Under the pieces are notes generated by a model, which was not told the origin of the DNA, did no database searches, and saw only the letters and a program-made list of their open reading frames with translations. From Sabethes cyaneus (Eukaryota; Arthropoda; Insecta; Diptera; Culicidae), in contig NC_071354.1 in the NCBI RefSeq assembly GCF_943734655.1, forward strand, positions 43,749,744 through 43,813,743: a stretch of 64,000 bases of DNA. Direction: 5' to 3'. The stretch's first letter is position 1, and the number at the start of each line of letters is the position of its first letter. Below, one piece after another: positions 23,389 to 33,279 of this stretch. The position numbers and the translations under genes were made by a program.

Positions 23389-24840
23389 AAATCCATACAC
23401 CTGGTAGAGAAATTTTCCTAACTCTACTCTTTTTCATATTTAACTAAAGTGATAAATTCTCTTCAATTCAAATAAAAATAGCATAAATCGCCCAACCCTA
23501 AATAAAACATAACTGAAACGCCGATAGTCTGCAAAATAACTGCCTCTCCCTCTCATCGATTCAACCACGGAATGCGTTCACGCCTTCGCCGTGAGTGTAT
23601 TTAGCAGAGGCAATTGAGCGCAATTAAAGTTATCACACAGAAAAATACGAGGTATTTGAGAGCACCGCAAAAAAGGTACGATATTTATGAAGCAAATCAC
23701 GATGTTGACCTCTCCGGCATCCTGCAACGGCCCGAAGATCTAGGGTTTCTCCGGTGGCCTAGCACCACCAACCCAGAATCGCCGTCCTCTCCCCGTTAGC
23801 TACCTGGTGGTGCTTCGTCGGTGGACCGGTCAAACAAAAACCTTCCCTCACCCTCATATCAAACCGCCTGCCACCGAGGAGCCTGAAACAGATGAGAAAC
23901 CCACTAATTACAGATTGCTGTAATAAGTTCGGAACACCGCGTAGAACAAGTGATAATTCATGTGCCAACAACATCTCGACACTCACTTGCTGCGACGGTT
24001 AGCCACAGAAACAGCACAATTCGTTTAGATGACTCTCAATAGGGAAAATATAATTTACGACGGCCCCGCACTTCGACAGGCTGACACCTCTGAAAAGACG
24101 GCAGCGGCAGCATTGGCTCCACTTCACAGCTTCCCGGCTCGTTGCCAGAGGCCGTAGATTGGTTCCAGTTTAGGGAAATTATACGCATTCGCAGGCGTGT
24201 GCATTTTGGCACAGTGGGACTCATCTACGATGGGACTTCGAACCGTCTTTGGCTCAGCTTGAAGCATTTGATGAGCTCCTTTAGCCGTTTTAATTCAAAA
24301 CCTCTTAATGCTGTTGGAAACTGTAACCCACTGTGCTCAGAATGTTAAACTGAAACCTGTCAGGATTACCCGACACGCACCGCACTGCAACTATGTTTTA
24401 CTAATAAGAGCAATATTTTGCTATCATTGTGCCGCCGCGCCGCTAGATTCTGGCTGTGGGCGTTGGTAAATGGAAAAAAGCAGTCAGTGCAACATTCGAA
24501 TCAATGCCCAACAGTTCAACTCCAAAAAACTGTTATTCAAGAAGCTATGCCTGAGCTGCACGTCCCTGCGGAGCAGTGAACGAACCGTGGAGTTTTATTA
24601 AGAAATGACATTTCAATAGGTGATTATTATCGCACTTCGTTCGTGGAGCCGTCGTCTTTGGAGAAAAAGAGAAGAAAAACGAGCCAAGATTGGGTCCGTT
24701 GGAGAAACCTACAGAGTAGGGGCCTGCCTTCGCCTTGGGACCGCTGAAACTGGATATCACGAAAGAAGGGCAGCTTCTACAATGTAATAAATAAATTTAA
24801 CCATCTGAATTTATGATGTTCAATCAGCTGTATACAACTG
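23389..24840. other. No recognisable gene
   Basis: Mixed-composition sequence with short ORFs. It includes a 126-bp stretch bounded by CACAGTGGG and its inverse (24210-24335) without a target duplication. Confidence 0.45.
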
Positions 24841-25025
24841 TATAAAATGGGGTAGCACGCAGTTCAGTTCTGTGCCTCGATCCGCCGTGCGGGACCAGTG
24901 CCCCGCGTCCCTCGGTCGTGGCTTTATGCAGAAAATATGCAACCAGTTGCTATAAATCGACGATTATCACCGGAGTTGTCGCAGTTGCAAGTGAGGTAGA
25001 AATTGATGGGCTACTGCTGCATCAG
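24841..25025 (+). promoter_or_regulatory. Candidate core promoter and short first coding exon
   Basis: TATAAAA at 24841 is followed 23-25 bp later by TCAGTT (24864-24869), which fits the arthropod initiator. GGACC near +27 resembles a downstream promoter element. About 140 bp further on, ATGGGCTACTGCTGCATCAG (25006-25025) runs straight into GTAGTT, a passable splice donor. I cannot identify a second exon, the TATA to initiator spacing is slightly short, and there is no transcript evidence, so this is a weak candidate. Confidence 0.25.
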
Positions 25026-25484
25026 GTAGTTGGATTTATTCGATCCATATGCGTAATTTGTGCAGGTGATCGCAACAACCGGAAAACGAATAAATAGCTT
25101 AAGCGCTGGGTTATCAAGTGTATCGGGCAGTAACCTAATCATGGTGGAATGAAGAGAGAAAAAAAAACTTGTCACCTGAAAATATCACTGACTAATTGAG
25201 TATGATTCAGAGTGCACCGGCAGTCGCACCTGTTCTGTTCGATCAACCGGTTGTGGGCCCAAGCGGGCTCCACAGTTTGACCGCATGTTAATATTAAATA
25301 TTAAATTGCTTTTTATTCAATTTATCGTCATTTTAGTGTCATAAAAATCCGACTAAATAGATAATTTTTGTTCCGTACAAAATAATCGGTTAATGTTCAG
25401 CACAGTAGGACAGCGAATAACGGTATATTTTTGACAGAACAAGTCAGCTTTTATATTTTACCGCATTACCGCATTATCTCGCTA

Positions 25485-25665
25485 TTGGGGATAGACGACG
25501 TAACGAAATCTGGGGGGAGCACCTTGTAGGCACCGTTGACCAGCGTAATGCCGCGGTAATTATAGCAATCTAGCCGATCGCCCTTTTAGTAGATGGGACA
25601 AATCACACCTTCTATCCACTCAACCGGTAGTTTCTCCTCCTCCAAAATCTTTAAATTTTCCAATG
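25485..25665 (-). pseudogene. RTE-like RT N-terminal fragment (reverse)
   Basis: Read on the reverse strand: KILEEEKLPVEWIEGVICPI, a stop, then KGDRLDCYNYRGITLVNG and AYKVL. This is the segment immediately before the QAGF block in the relics at 12960-13985 and 3190-4360. It is one of two pieces lying in opposite orientation within 650 bp. Confidence 0.75.
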
Positions 25666-25734
25666 AAGTGCTAGTGCTGAGGGTCCTGACCATTTTTTAT
25701 AAACAATGTAAACAATGTTTGCCTCCCAGTGACA

Positions 25735-26110
25735 AACAGGGACAGTGACTGTTGACAGCGAAGAATTGGAAGTGGTTAATGAGTTTATAAATTTTGGATC
25801 TCTGGCCACCGCGGAGCACAAACGGATAGCGGAGAGCGGCATGAACCACGAGCTGCAGGCACTATTTAAAGAGTACATCGTACACCTCACGAAAGTTGGA
25901 AGACTACGGTAGGGCGGCCACGCTGCAAGGATGCCGGACGGCCGTGCAGTGAAATCCGTTCTCTCGAAGAACCCTACCGGCACCAGGAATAGAAGGGTCA
26001 AACGTGCCAGCTGGCTCGACCAGGTTGAAGCCGGCTTGCGTATGTCGTGACGATGAATTGGCGACGAGTAGCCCAGGAGTACCTAAGAGATACCTCGGCC
26101 CTATAGAGTA
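25735..26110 (+). pseudogene. RTE-like RT C-terminal fragment (forward)
   Basis: On the plus strand the thumb and C-terminal domain can be read: VVNEFINFGSLAT, MNHELQALF, KVGRLR then a stop, GGHAARMPDGRAVKSVL, and RASWLDQVEAGLR. The GH-ARMPD and RW/W-LDQVE blocks are those ending the relic at 3190-4360. All catalytic blocks are missing, and the adjoining N-terminal piece at 25485-25665 points the other way, so an inversion or two separate insertions is required. Confidence 0.75.
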
Positions 26111-26194
26111 ACTAGTAGAAGTAAGTCGCTAAATGAGTCTCTAAAAGATTTATTTAGTCTGGAGAATATGTTCGCCCGGTACTTTTACTATAAG

Positions 26195-26398
26195 TAACTC
26201 GATTCAACTCGATTTAAGTCCAATTTATGTTCAATTTCAAATCCAATTTCGTTTCCAATTTTAGATCCGGTTTTAAATAAAATTTCAAGCTCGATTTTAA
26301 GGCCATTTAAAGTCTAATTTGAAGTATAGTTTCTTGTCCGATTTCAAGTCCAATTTCAACTCTAATTATTAATCCAATCCAAAGTCCAGTTCCAAGTA
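26195..26398. repeat. TCCAATTTCAAG-type degenerate word repeat
   Basis: About a dozen diverged copies of a TCCAATTTCAAG-like word with drifting period. The same word family makes up 45060-45310 (opposite strand) and 45480-45750. Confidence 0.8.
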
Positions 26399-26465
26399 AA
26401 TTTGGTTGATACTCGAATGTTTTACTCACTAAACTACTGCTGCCCATTGTATTAGGTAGTCTTAT
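26399..26465 (-). mobile_element. SINE head fragment
   Basis: The reverse strand reads GCAGCAGTAGTTTAGTGAG followed by TAAAACATTCGAGTA, matching the putative tRNA-like head at 27960-28020. It is truncated at the adjacent word repeat. Confidence 0.4.
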
Positions 26466-27223
26466 ATCTAATTTTGTTTCTCCCAGTTCTATTATTCCCC
26501 ACATTCGCACCACGTACTTCCCATACCCTATCGTAGGGTAACGGCATCAGTTTTCGCTACGCTAGGGGTTCAAATGTGTTTTATTGATATTTGGAATGCC
26601 AAATTTAGCAAAGTATATTCAATAATTTAAACATAGTTATATACTAAACCAATATATTGACTCCAAAACCCTAATAACTCAAACTGGCATTATTTTTAGT
26701 TGGTGTCGTCATGTTGAGATGATTTTAAATATGATCCGCTTTTCACCATTGGCGAATTTCAATGGATCGTTCAGCACATCGCGGGAACCAGTGATGCGGT
26801 TGTTTCTCAACGGAAATCCAGTCGGTTTTCACTATTCAACTGAAAATTAATTCTAAACTTTAAAAAAAAGTATTGCTGAATTTTTAGATTGAAACAAGAT
26901 ACAAACGATGCTTCTGGGGGTGGCAAAAACTGGAGCACAAAAATGGCGAAAACTGGGTGTCGTGGGTCGAAAACTGGTGCCTCAACATGCTTCACAAATT
27001 TTACATTTACAACGACTTTTTCAAATATTTGGGATGACGTTTTATGCTGAAAACGTAGCAAAAATGTTTTTATTTAACGTAGGTCAAAAAATTCTCATCA
27101 ATACGGAAATATATGGCAATGAATCCCGGTTTGGAGCAGTCCGAAAAAATGGCGGTTTCTGGGGTCGTTACCTTATTATTTTTGTACGAATGCTTTTTAT
27201 TTCTACTGCCGAGCAGATAGACT

Positions 27224-27766
27224 TTCCCGTTGTTTGAATCACCGTGCGATTATAATTGAGGATTTTCTGGATGACACCCGAATAATCGCACGTATTGACG
27301 ACCAGGAGACCAGACTGACGGCGAAAGTATTCCATATCAAGGTTCTTGGCGACGAAAAAACCAGTCAACTTACAGCGAGCGGCTGCAATTTCAACATAGC
27401 ACATGACGGACGAATACCGAAACTACGCAATATGCAGACTAAATACTATACAACGCACGGGGACTCAACCTGACAAAATACTAACAAAACCACGTAATTA
27501 GTACGAGACGCTCACAATGTTAAGACGTTCTTTTTGTAAGTGAAAATTATGACTGTAACTTTTCAAATTAGTTCAATGTTTTTCATATAGAATACTAAAC
27601 CTCGAAACATTTTGCTCGTAGTGACTATTTTTATAAAATTTGTAATTCTACTTCCGATAGGCGTCCGAAGATGGCTGAAATAAACACAGTAGGCTGAAAC
27701 GCGTAACGCAGAAAGCAGAAACGAGTTATTTATTCACCGAAAAATATCAAGAAAATCCTTAATTAT
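27224..27766 (+). mobile_element. 5'-truncated Penelope-like element (PLE) 3' end
   Basis: A 543-bp insertion flanked by an exact 13-bp repeat, GAGCAGATAGACT, at 27211-27223 and 27767-27779. It opens inside a protein-coding frame whose residues (TRIIARIDDQETRLTAKVFH, then IKVLGDEKT) resemble the C-terminal end of the GIY-YIG endonuclease domain that follows the RT in Penelope-like elements; the frame stops at 27473. About 190 nt further on is a hammerhead-like motif (27665-27706), which is known in PLE terminal repeats. RT and the GIY-YIG catalytic motif are absent. PLE assignment rests on this combination, not on an alignment. Confidence 0.5.
27665..27706 (+). ncRNA. Degenerate hammerhead-ribozyme-like motif in PLE
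   Basis: CCGAAGA stands where a hammerhead has CUGANGA, a weak stem II (GCU/AGGC) follows, then GAAA and a self-complementary CGCG giving the minimal stem III, and U-A at the cleavage position (GAAACGCGUA). The position 4 change and an extra U before GAAA suggest a decayed or inactive ribozyme. Confidence 0.35.
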
Positions 27767-27959
27767 GAGCAGATAGACTGTTGTCTACTCGGTCGGTTGG
27801 ATAGAAACAAGCAGTACGTTGCCAACAGTTGCTGCGGCAAATCTCGTGATTAAACTCACAGCCGGGGTTTTTTTCTTTTTTATTTACTCGTATATGACGA
27901 GAAATGATAGAATTAGTAGGTAAACCAAATTTGGTATTAGACTATTGAATATGACGGGC

Positions 27960-28135
27960 GGCAGCAGTAGTTTAGTGAGTAAAACATTCGGGTACCAATC
28001 AAAAGAGCATGGGTGCGAGCCTCAAGTAAAAAGTAAAAAGTAAAAAATAAAAGTAAGAAGTAAAAAGTAAAAAGTAAAAAGTAAAAAGTAAAAAGTAAAG
28101 AGTAAAAAGTGAAAAGTAAAAAGTAAAAAGTAAAA
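27960..28135 (+). mobile_element. tRNA-like SINE with AAAAGT-repeat tail
   Basis: TAGTTTAGTGAG (about 27968) resembles a Pol III A box and GGTGCGAGCCT (about 28011) matches 8 of 11 positions of the B box, roughly 40 bp apart as in tRNA genes. The unit then runs into about 115 bp of AAAAGT repeats (28020-28135), which could be a SINE tail. A fragment of the same head sits at 26399-26465. No cloverleaf can be completed, so a functional tRNA is excluded. Confidence 0.4.
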
Positions 28136-29281
28136 GTGTTTTTTTTAATTAAGGGATATTACATGCATTGCGTATAATAGATGACGCCTAAAACTTGGCG
28201 TGTGAAATCGGCAATGTTGCAAATCGAGCAAGAAGTAAAGTATGCCCAGTTTCATGCGAGCGAGTATAAGCAGCATCCAGCGCTTATGCAACTGACGCAA
28301 GCGTACGATAAGCAACCACCGATGCTGCGTGCATACATCCTGCTACCTACTTACTAGCGAGCGCACAGCCACGAAGTGTCTTTCTGCACAGCCCGCTTAC
28401 AAAGCCAACCACTTGTGACAAGCCAACATCCCGTGCGGGCTAGCGGCATATTAGGATATATGGATACTTATTTTGCATTTTTTATTTTTTGTTCACCTTA
28501 CGCCTTCACTTACACACGCGGATAAGACTGCGAGCCCTCGCGAGTGACCGGTGTCAGCTGCTTGGATTGCAATGACGAGCGAGAGCGGCGACTGTGGCCG
28601 ATAGGTAAATAAACACTCGCAAAAACTTGTCGCAGTGCATGAAAAAATAAGAGCGAGAGTCCGTAGGAGATACTCATGCCGGCGTGTTCGTTAGAACTAA
28701 AACGCGCGTGTGAGAAAATGAGACCACACGAGTGCGGGCTTGCAACTCTGGAAATCAGTATGGGGGTAAGACCGGCACCTAATTTTGGCACCAATACATA
28801 AAGCTTGAAAATCGAGTTTTTGCAAGAGCGGCGTTTTATTCCAGCGAGGTTGTTCCACGCCGCAGTGGAATGCTTATGTGTTCGGTCGTTTTTCGGTTAC
28901 TTGCCGTGGTCGGATCATTACAAAATTAGTATCAAAATAAACAAAAAAGACTGCAGAATCAAAATCTGAAATAAAAAATTTGACTTTTGCAAAAATTTTG
29001 ATCGCTTATGTCTCCTAAAAAAGAAATAAACACCGGGAGGCAAGACAGAAGTGTGACAGAAAACGTCATGCTAAAGTTCGTTTACGTTAGGTGTTTTCGA
29101 TTCGCTCTCAGTTGGACGCAAGGTAACACTCAGGGTACAGCAACGCAGTAGTTTAATTGAATCTAAATTAAAGGTACATTATAAGAATGAATTCACAAAA
29201 CGGGTTCACTATGTGCTGTCAACATTTTGACCCGCATTTTTGTCAATGTTCGGTTATATCGTCGGCGTGGGTGAATGGCTT
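28136..29281. other. No recognisable gene
   Basis: Higher GC than its surroundings around 28180-28800, but ORFs are short. I see no transposon ends or RNA gene. Confidence 0.45.
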
Positions 29282-29286
29282 CGGCG

Positions 29287-30300
29287 CACAGTGGCGCCAG
29301 TCAGAACAAAACTGAGACAAAACTAAAAAAAATGGTAAAGTAGCATGGAACATACATATTTTGTATATAACTGTGAACCAAATTGACTACTAAAACTTAA
29401 AGTTTTCAAATATTTAAAAAATCAATAATTAGGGTGTCTCTAAAATAATTTTCTAAGAAAAGTTTTATAACTACTTGAACTATTATTTTTATTTTGTGTT
29501 TTTTTGCATTGGGATAATTAGGAGAAGTAGTAATGACCTGATAACACTCAGCAATCCATAACGTTGAGCCACATTTAAAAATAAATTTTGAATTTTAAGA
29601 ATAGCTCTTTCTCCAGCCGATAACCATGTTTATTCACTAAAATTTGAATATCAAAGTGTCATTTCTGCTCTGCTGACCTGGTACTAACCTTTAGCTGCTA
29701 AATGCTCACAGATTTACTTTAAAAATATCTGTAATAGTATTATTAGAAGTAATTACAAAGCGGTATTGCCTAAAAATACATGGTTCTATAAAATTCAATA
29801 TTTTTAGTCTTTGCGCAAATCTGCGCAAAATGCAAATATGATTTTTGGAAAGTAGACTAAATTCTACATGAAATATGAAAAAAACACGGTTACCTTCCGT
29901 TCCCAAAAAAAGAAGCTCAACTTTGAAAATGCGAAGTCACATGTGTGTTATTTTTTGAGATTTGTAACAAATAAATTTTAGAGTGTACTTGATTTTCATC
30001 AATCTGCAAAATAAGGTGCTAATCTATAACCATTTCAATACCAAATCACGTTTTCTTTGTATCCAAATACCTAACAGGATACGATTAAAAACAGTTTTTC
30101 GAAACTTGCGTTGATTGAGAAATGTGGGAAGTTGTCACACAAACTTCAGATTCAAAAAATTCTCCAAAAAGTTGTATCATTCCCAGTGCTCTGAAATTTT
30201 GGAATATAGTTATTTAGTCTGTCTACTTTCATAGAAAAATAATACTTCATGAAAAACTTCAACTCCATTTTGGGTGTTTTGTCCCTTATTTTCCACTGTG
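29287..30300. mobile_element. 1,014-bp non-autonomous Transib-like element with RSS-like ends
   Basis: The left end starts CACAGTGG (29287) and the right end is its exact inverse CCACTGTG (30293-30300). The 5-bp sequence CGGCG lies on both sides (29282-29286 and 30301-30305). A CAC-A-G/A-TG terminus plus a GC-rich 5-bp duplication is characteristic of Transib, the superfamily related to RAG1. On the left, CACAGTG is followed by 12 nt and ACAAAACTG; on the right by 11 nt and ACAAAACAC, both close to the RSS nonamer. No transposase is encoded. The interior shares an AGGGTGTCTCTAA-like word with the element at 55071-57020. Confidence 0.6.
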
Positions 30301-30404
30301 CGGCGGCGTGGGAAAAAGAACTTAGGCGGCGCGCCGGTTCTAAATCATCGGCGGCGGCGGCGCGTGCAAAAGTGTCGGCGGCGCGCCGGCGCACACCTCT
30401 ATAA
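30300..30404. repeat. GGC/CGGCG-rich segment
   Basis: A short GC-rich tract of GGCGGCG and GGCGGCGCGCCGG words beginning at the target duplication of the Transib-like element. Confidence 0.5.
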
Positions 30405-31085
30405 ATCATAAGTCATAATTCATAAAGCACAAGTCACAAGTCACAAGGCATAAGTCATAAGTCATGATGAGTGATAAGTGATAAGTCAAAAGTTGAAAGT
30501 CGAAAGTTACAAATCCAATAGCCGAACGTTACAAGTCGAAAGTCAAAAATTGAATAGCCGAAACGTCTAATAGTAGATAGTACATATAACAACTGTAAAA
30601 TCAAACATCAAAGTTAAGCGAAAAAGTCGAAATGTCAAAACATAAAAAAATTAAAAATCGAAAAAACGAAATGACGAAATACTCAAATAACAAATTCAAA
30701 AAAATAAGAAAGTTGAGAAATCAAAATCCAAAAATCAGTGAAAGTTGAAACTACAAAAAGCAAAAGGGAAAGGTTAAAAGTTCAAAATCAAAAATTGAAA
30801 ATTCGAAAAATCTGCGACCCGAATATTGGGCAAACGGAAATGAATAAAAGCCGAAAAATCAAGTCGAAAATCGAAAAGTTGAAAAATCGAAAAGAAGAAA
30901 ATTCGAAAAAGTGAATAATCGAAAAGACTGAAAAAAAATCAAAAATCAAAACTCGAAAGGTAGAAAGGATCTAAAACTCGAAAAATCCTAAAATTGAAAA
31001 GTCGAAATATTGAAAGTTTGAAAGGTTCAACTATCGAGCAATTGAAGAGTCGAAAAGAGGACGAAAGTCGAAAATTCGAATTCGG
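30405..31085. repeat. Degenerate AAGTCATAAGTC / GTCGAAAAT word repeat
   Basis: The first part is built of AAGTCATAAG-type words and grades into GTCGAAAAATCGAAAA-type words. Units are rarely identical and the dominant word changes along the tract, as if short slippage and point mutation had acted together. Confidence 0.85.
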
Positions 31086-31289
31086 TTTAGTGCTTACACT
31101 GTAAACCCATCGCAGTTTAAATCGGCTCCTATCCACTAGTCGATTTTTTAGAATACTTATTAATGTATAGATGACAAAATATACAGAACGACATCCCGTA
31201 CCCCAGAGTTGATCGTATGAATTGTAAAAGTAGAAAACTCGGACCAATTAGCACTTAAAACCTCTGTGCGTAAACACAAACGAAGATGC

Positions 31290-31960
31290 TGGCCAAGAAA
31301 GTTACAGAAGAAGATTGTTTGTAAAAGTGTGATAAAATACGCCCTAGATACAGGACGATGAATGATGAAATACATACACCAAAACACAGGTGAAGACCAA
31401 CAACACTGCGCTTAACGGGAATTGCCTTTCAACAAGCTAATTCACTCAAACTTAATGTGATAATAATTTTATCATCATAAACATTAAATGATTCAACTTT
31501 TCCACAGCCTATTCACTTGAATAATCACTTAAAGATATTCAACCCTGAGGGCAATACGAAACGAGAACGACTGTGTTGTGTTATTACGTTAGTTTAATGT
31601 TATGCGTAGTTATTGAATTGTTATTTGGGTTTGCATTGGTATGTGGTCAATAAAATATCCGGTAGCGAGTAACTGGATTTATTTGCAGTGTGTATCCATT
31701 TTAATAGGGCTTTCAGCAAATAGAGAGCCATTCATAAAGAAAACATGTACCTCGTAAAATTAGTCGGTGTTTCTGCAAATGAATAAGATAAAAAATATAA
31801 TTCGATGATTATTGCGATTTATTCAACAGAGCGCAAAAATAAGCCTGATAGAAGTTATGCTTTTCACGGAATGACCTGCATTAACTAATCATTTGAATTC
31901 GATTAGTCAAAATACAATAAAAAATCCTAATTAGTTTAGCATAGTAAAAATAATTAGAAT
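31290..31960. repeat. Tandem duplication, copy 1
   Basis: An old direct duplication with copy 2 about 970-1,010 bp downstream. Shared anchors include TTGTTTGTAAAAGTGTGA (31315 and 32323), GATAATAATTTTATCATCAT (31459 and 32432), CACAGCCTATTCACTTGAAT (31505 and 32476) and ATTAGTCGGTGTTTCT (31759 and 32733). Conserved blocks alternate with strongly diverged ones. No TIR, tail or protein is apparent. The unit may be a regulatory or noncoding transcribed sequence, or an unrecognised repeat; the sequence does not decide. Confidence 0.8.
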
Positions 31961-32297
31961 GTCCACAGCGTGCCTCATCGTGAGTACCACATTAGGCATC
32001 CATTCTTTTCTATTACATTTCAGAGAAATCCAACTACGCTGATGGCATCGTAAAGGTTGGATCACCAAAAAAAGAAATGAATGGTTGGCTACTGTATTTT
32101 GATAGATCTTCATACAGTTTCAACTTAGCTTGATCAAACTATGCTAAAACACATAAACACATCGTCAAAATGTTAAGTGAGGGTGTAAAAAACAAGAAAT
32201 AAAATCAACTCCATTGAAGTTATGTAGTTTGATAAATTGAGCATGTGCAATGTTTTGTATGTTACTCGGAGTTGACTCGGACAACAAGCAAAGCTTG

Positions 32298-32898
32298 ACA
32301 AGAAACTCGAACAAGAAGCAGATTGTTTGTAAAAGTGTGAAAAAGCACAGCATAGATTACAACTGCACACCATCAGCATTGCACTTAACGATGATTGCCT
32401 TTCATCAAGCTCATTCATTCAAACTTAATGCGATAATAATTTTATCATCATAAACATGGAATGATTAAGCTTTTACACAGCCTATTCACTTGAATAATCA
32501 CTTAAAGGTAATCAACCCTCAGGGTTGTACGAAATGAGGACAACTGCATTGTGTTATTATATTAGTTTAATGCAATGAGTAGTTATTGAATTGTTATTTA
32601 GTTTGAATTGTTAAACTGTCATTAAAATGCCTGATAGCTCGCTAGCGGCAGGTCTCGTTGGTAATATGTATAACTTTTAATAGGGTTTTCAACAAATAAA
32701 AAGCTGATTATAGCTAGGCTTATACCATATGAAATTAGTCGGTGTTTCTACAATTGAATGAGATAAAAAAAATATTTATTGATCATTACATAAGGTGACT
32801 TGCATCAGCTAATCATCTGAGTTCGGGCAGTGAAAATATAATAGAAATTCCACATTAGCCCTATGTTATGTTATAGTATAGAAAAAATAATTAGAATG
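32298..32898. repeat. Tandem duplication, copy 2
   Basis: Partner of 31290-31960, same orientation and same order of conserved blocks. It is about 70 bp shorter because of small deletions in the diverged stretches. Confidence 0.8.
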
Positions 32899-33059
32899 AC
32901 CGAAAGGCAGGTCAATAATAACCATAATTTATGAATGTTTGCATTCATAGATATAACATTCTGCTAATAAAACTCAATATGTTGGTGTATAATGTGATGT
33001 AAAATGTGCCAAAAATAGATCAACTCTTGGGCGAATGTAGGCATAATTAGTAGCTTACT

Positions 33060-33266
33060 TAAAAATAAAAAATAAGAAAACTTATCCAATTTAATTCTAC
33101 TATGTGTATTTTATTCAATGACAGATACGTATTTCGCCTATTTCGTCGTAGGCGAAATACGTATCTGTCATTGAATAAAATACACATAGTAGAATTAAAT
33201 TGGATAAGTTTTCTTATTTTTTATTTTTAGGTTTCGTATTCTACTAAGACGCTCCAAAAACTTCAG
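33060..33266 (+). mobile_element. Palindromic PLE-like insertion with 13-bp target duplication
   Basis: Two arms of 81 bp (33060-33140 and 33149-33229) are perfect inverse copies around an 8-bp spacer, TTTCGTCG. A 37-nt tail follows. The exact 13-bp repeat TTAGTAGCTTACT lies immediately before (33047-33059) and after (33267-33279), so the whole palindrome was inserted as a unit. The plus-strand arm begins GGCGAAATACGTATC, the 3' half of a hammerhead (GAAA, a self-complementary UACGUA, then UC), as in PLE terminal repeats. A diverged, non-inverted relative is at 34938-35035. Inverted 5' duplication of the 3' end is the simplest explanation. Confidence 0.7.
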
Positions 33267-33279
33267 TTAGTAGCTTACT

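Noticed and set aside
24210..24335. CACAGTGGG and its inverse 126 bp apart, like the Transib-type ends
   Set aside because: The flanks (TTTGG and CTCAG) show no target duplication and similarity does not extend beyond 10 bp.
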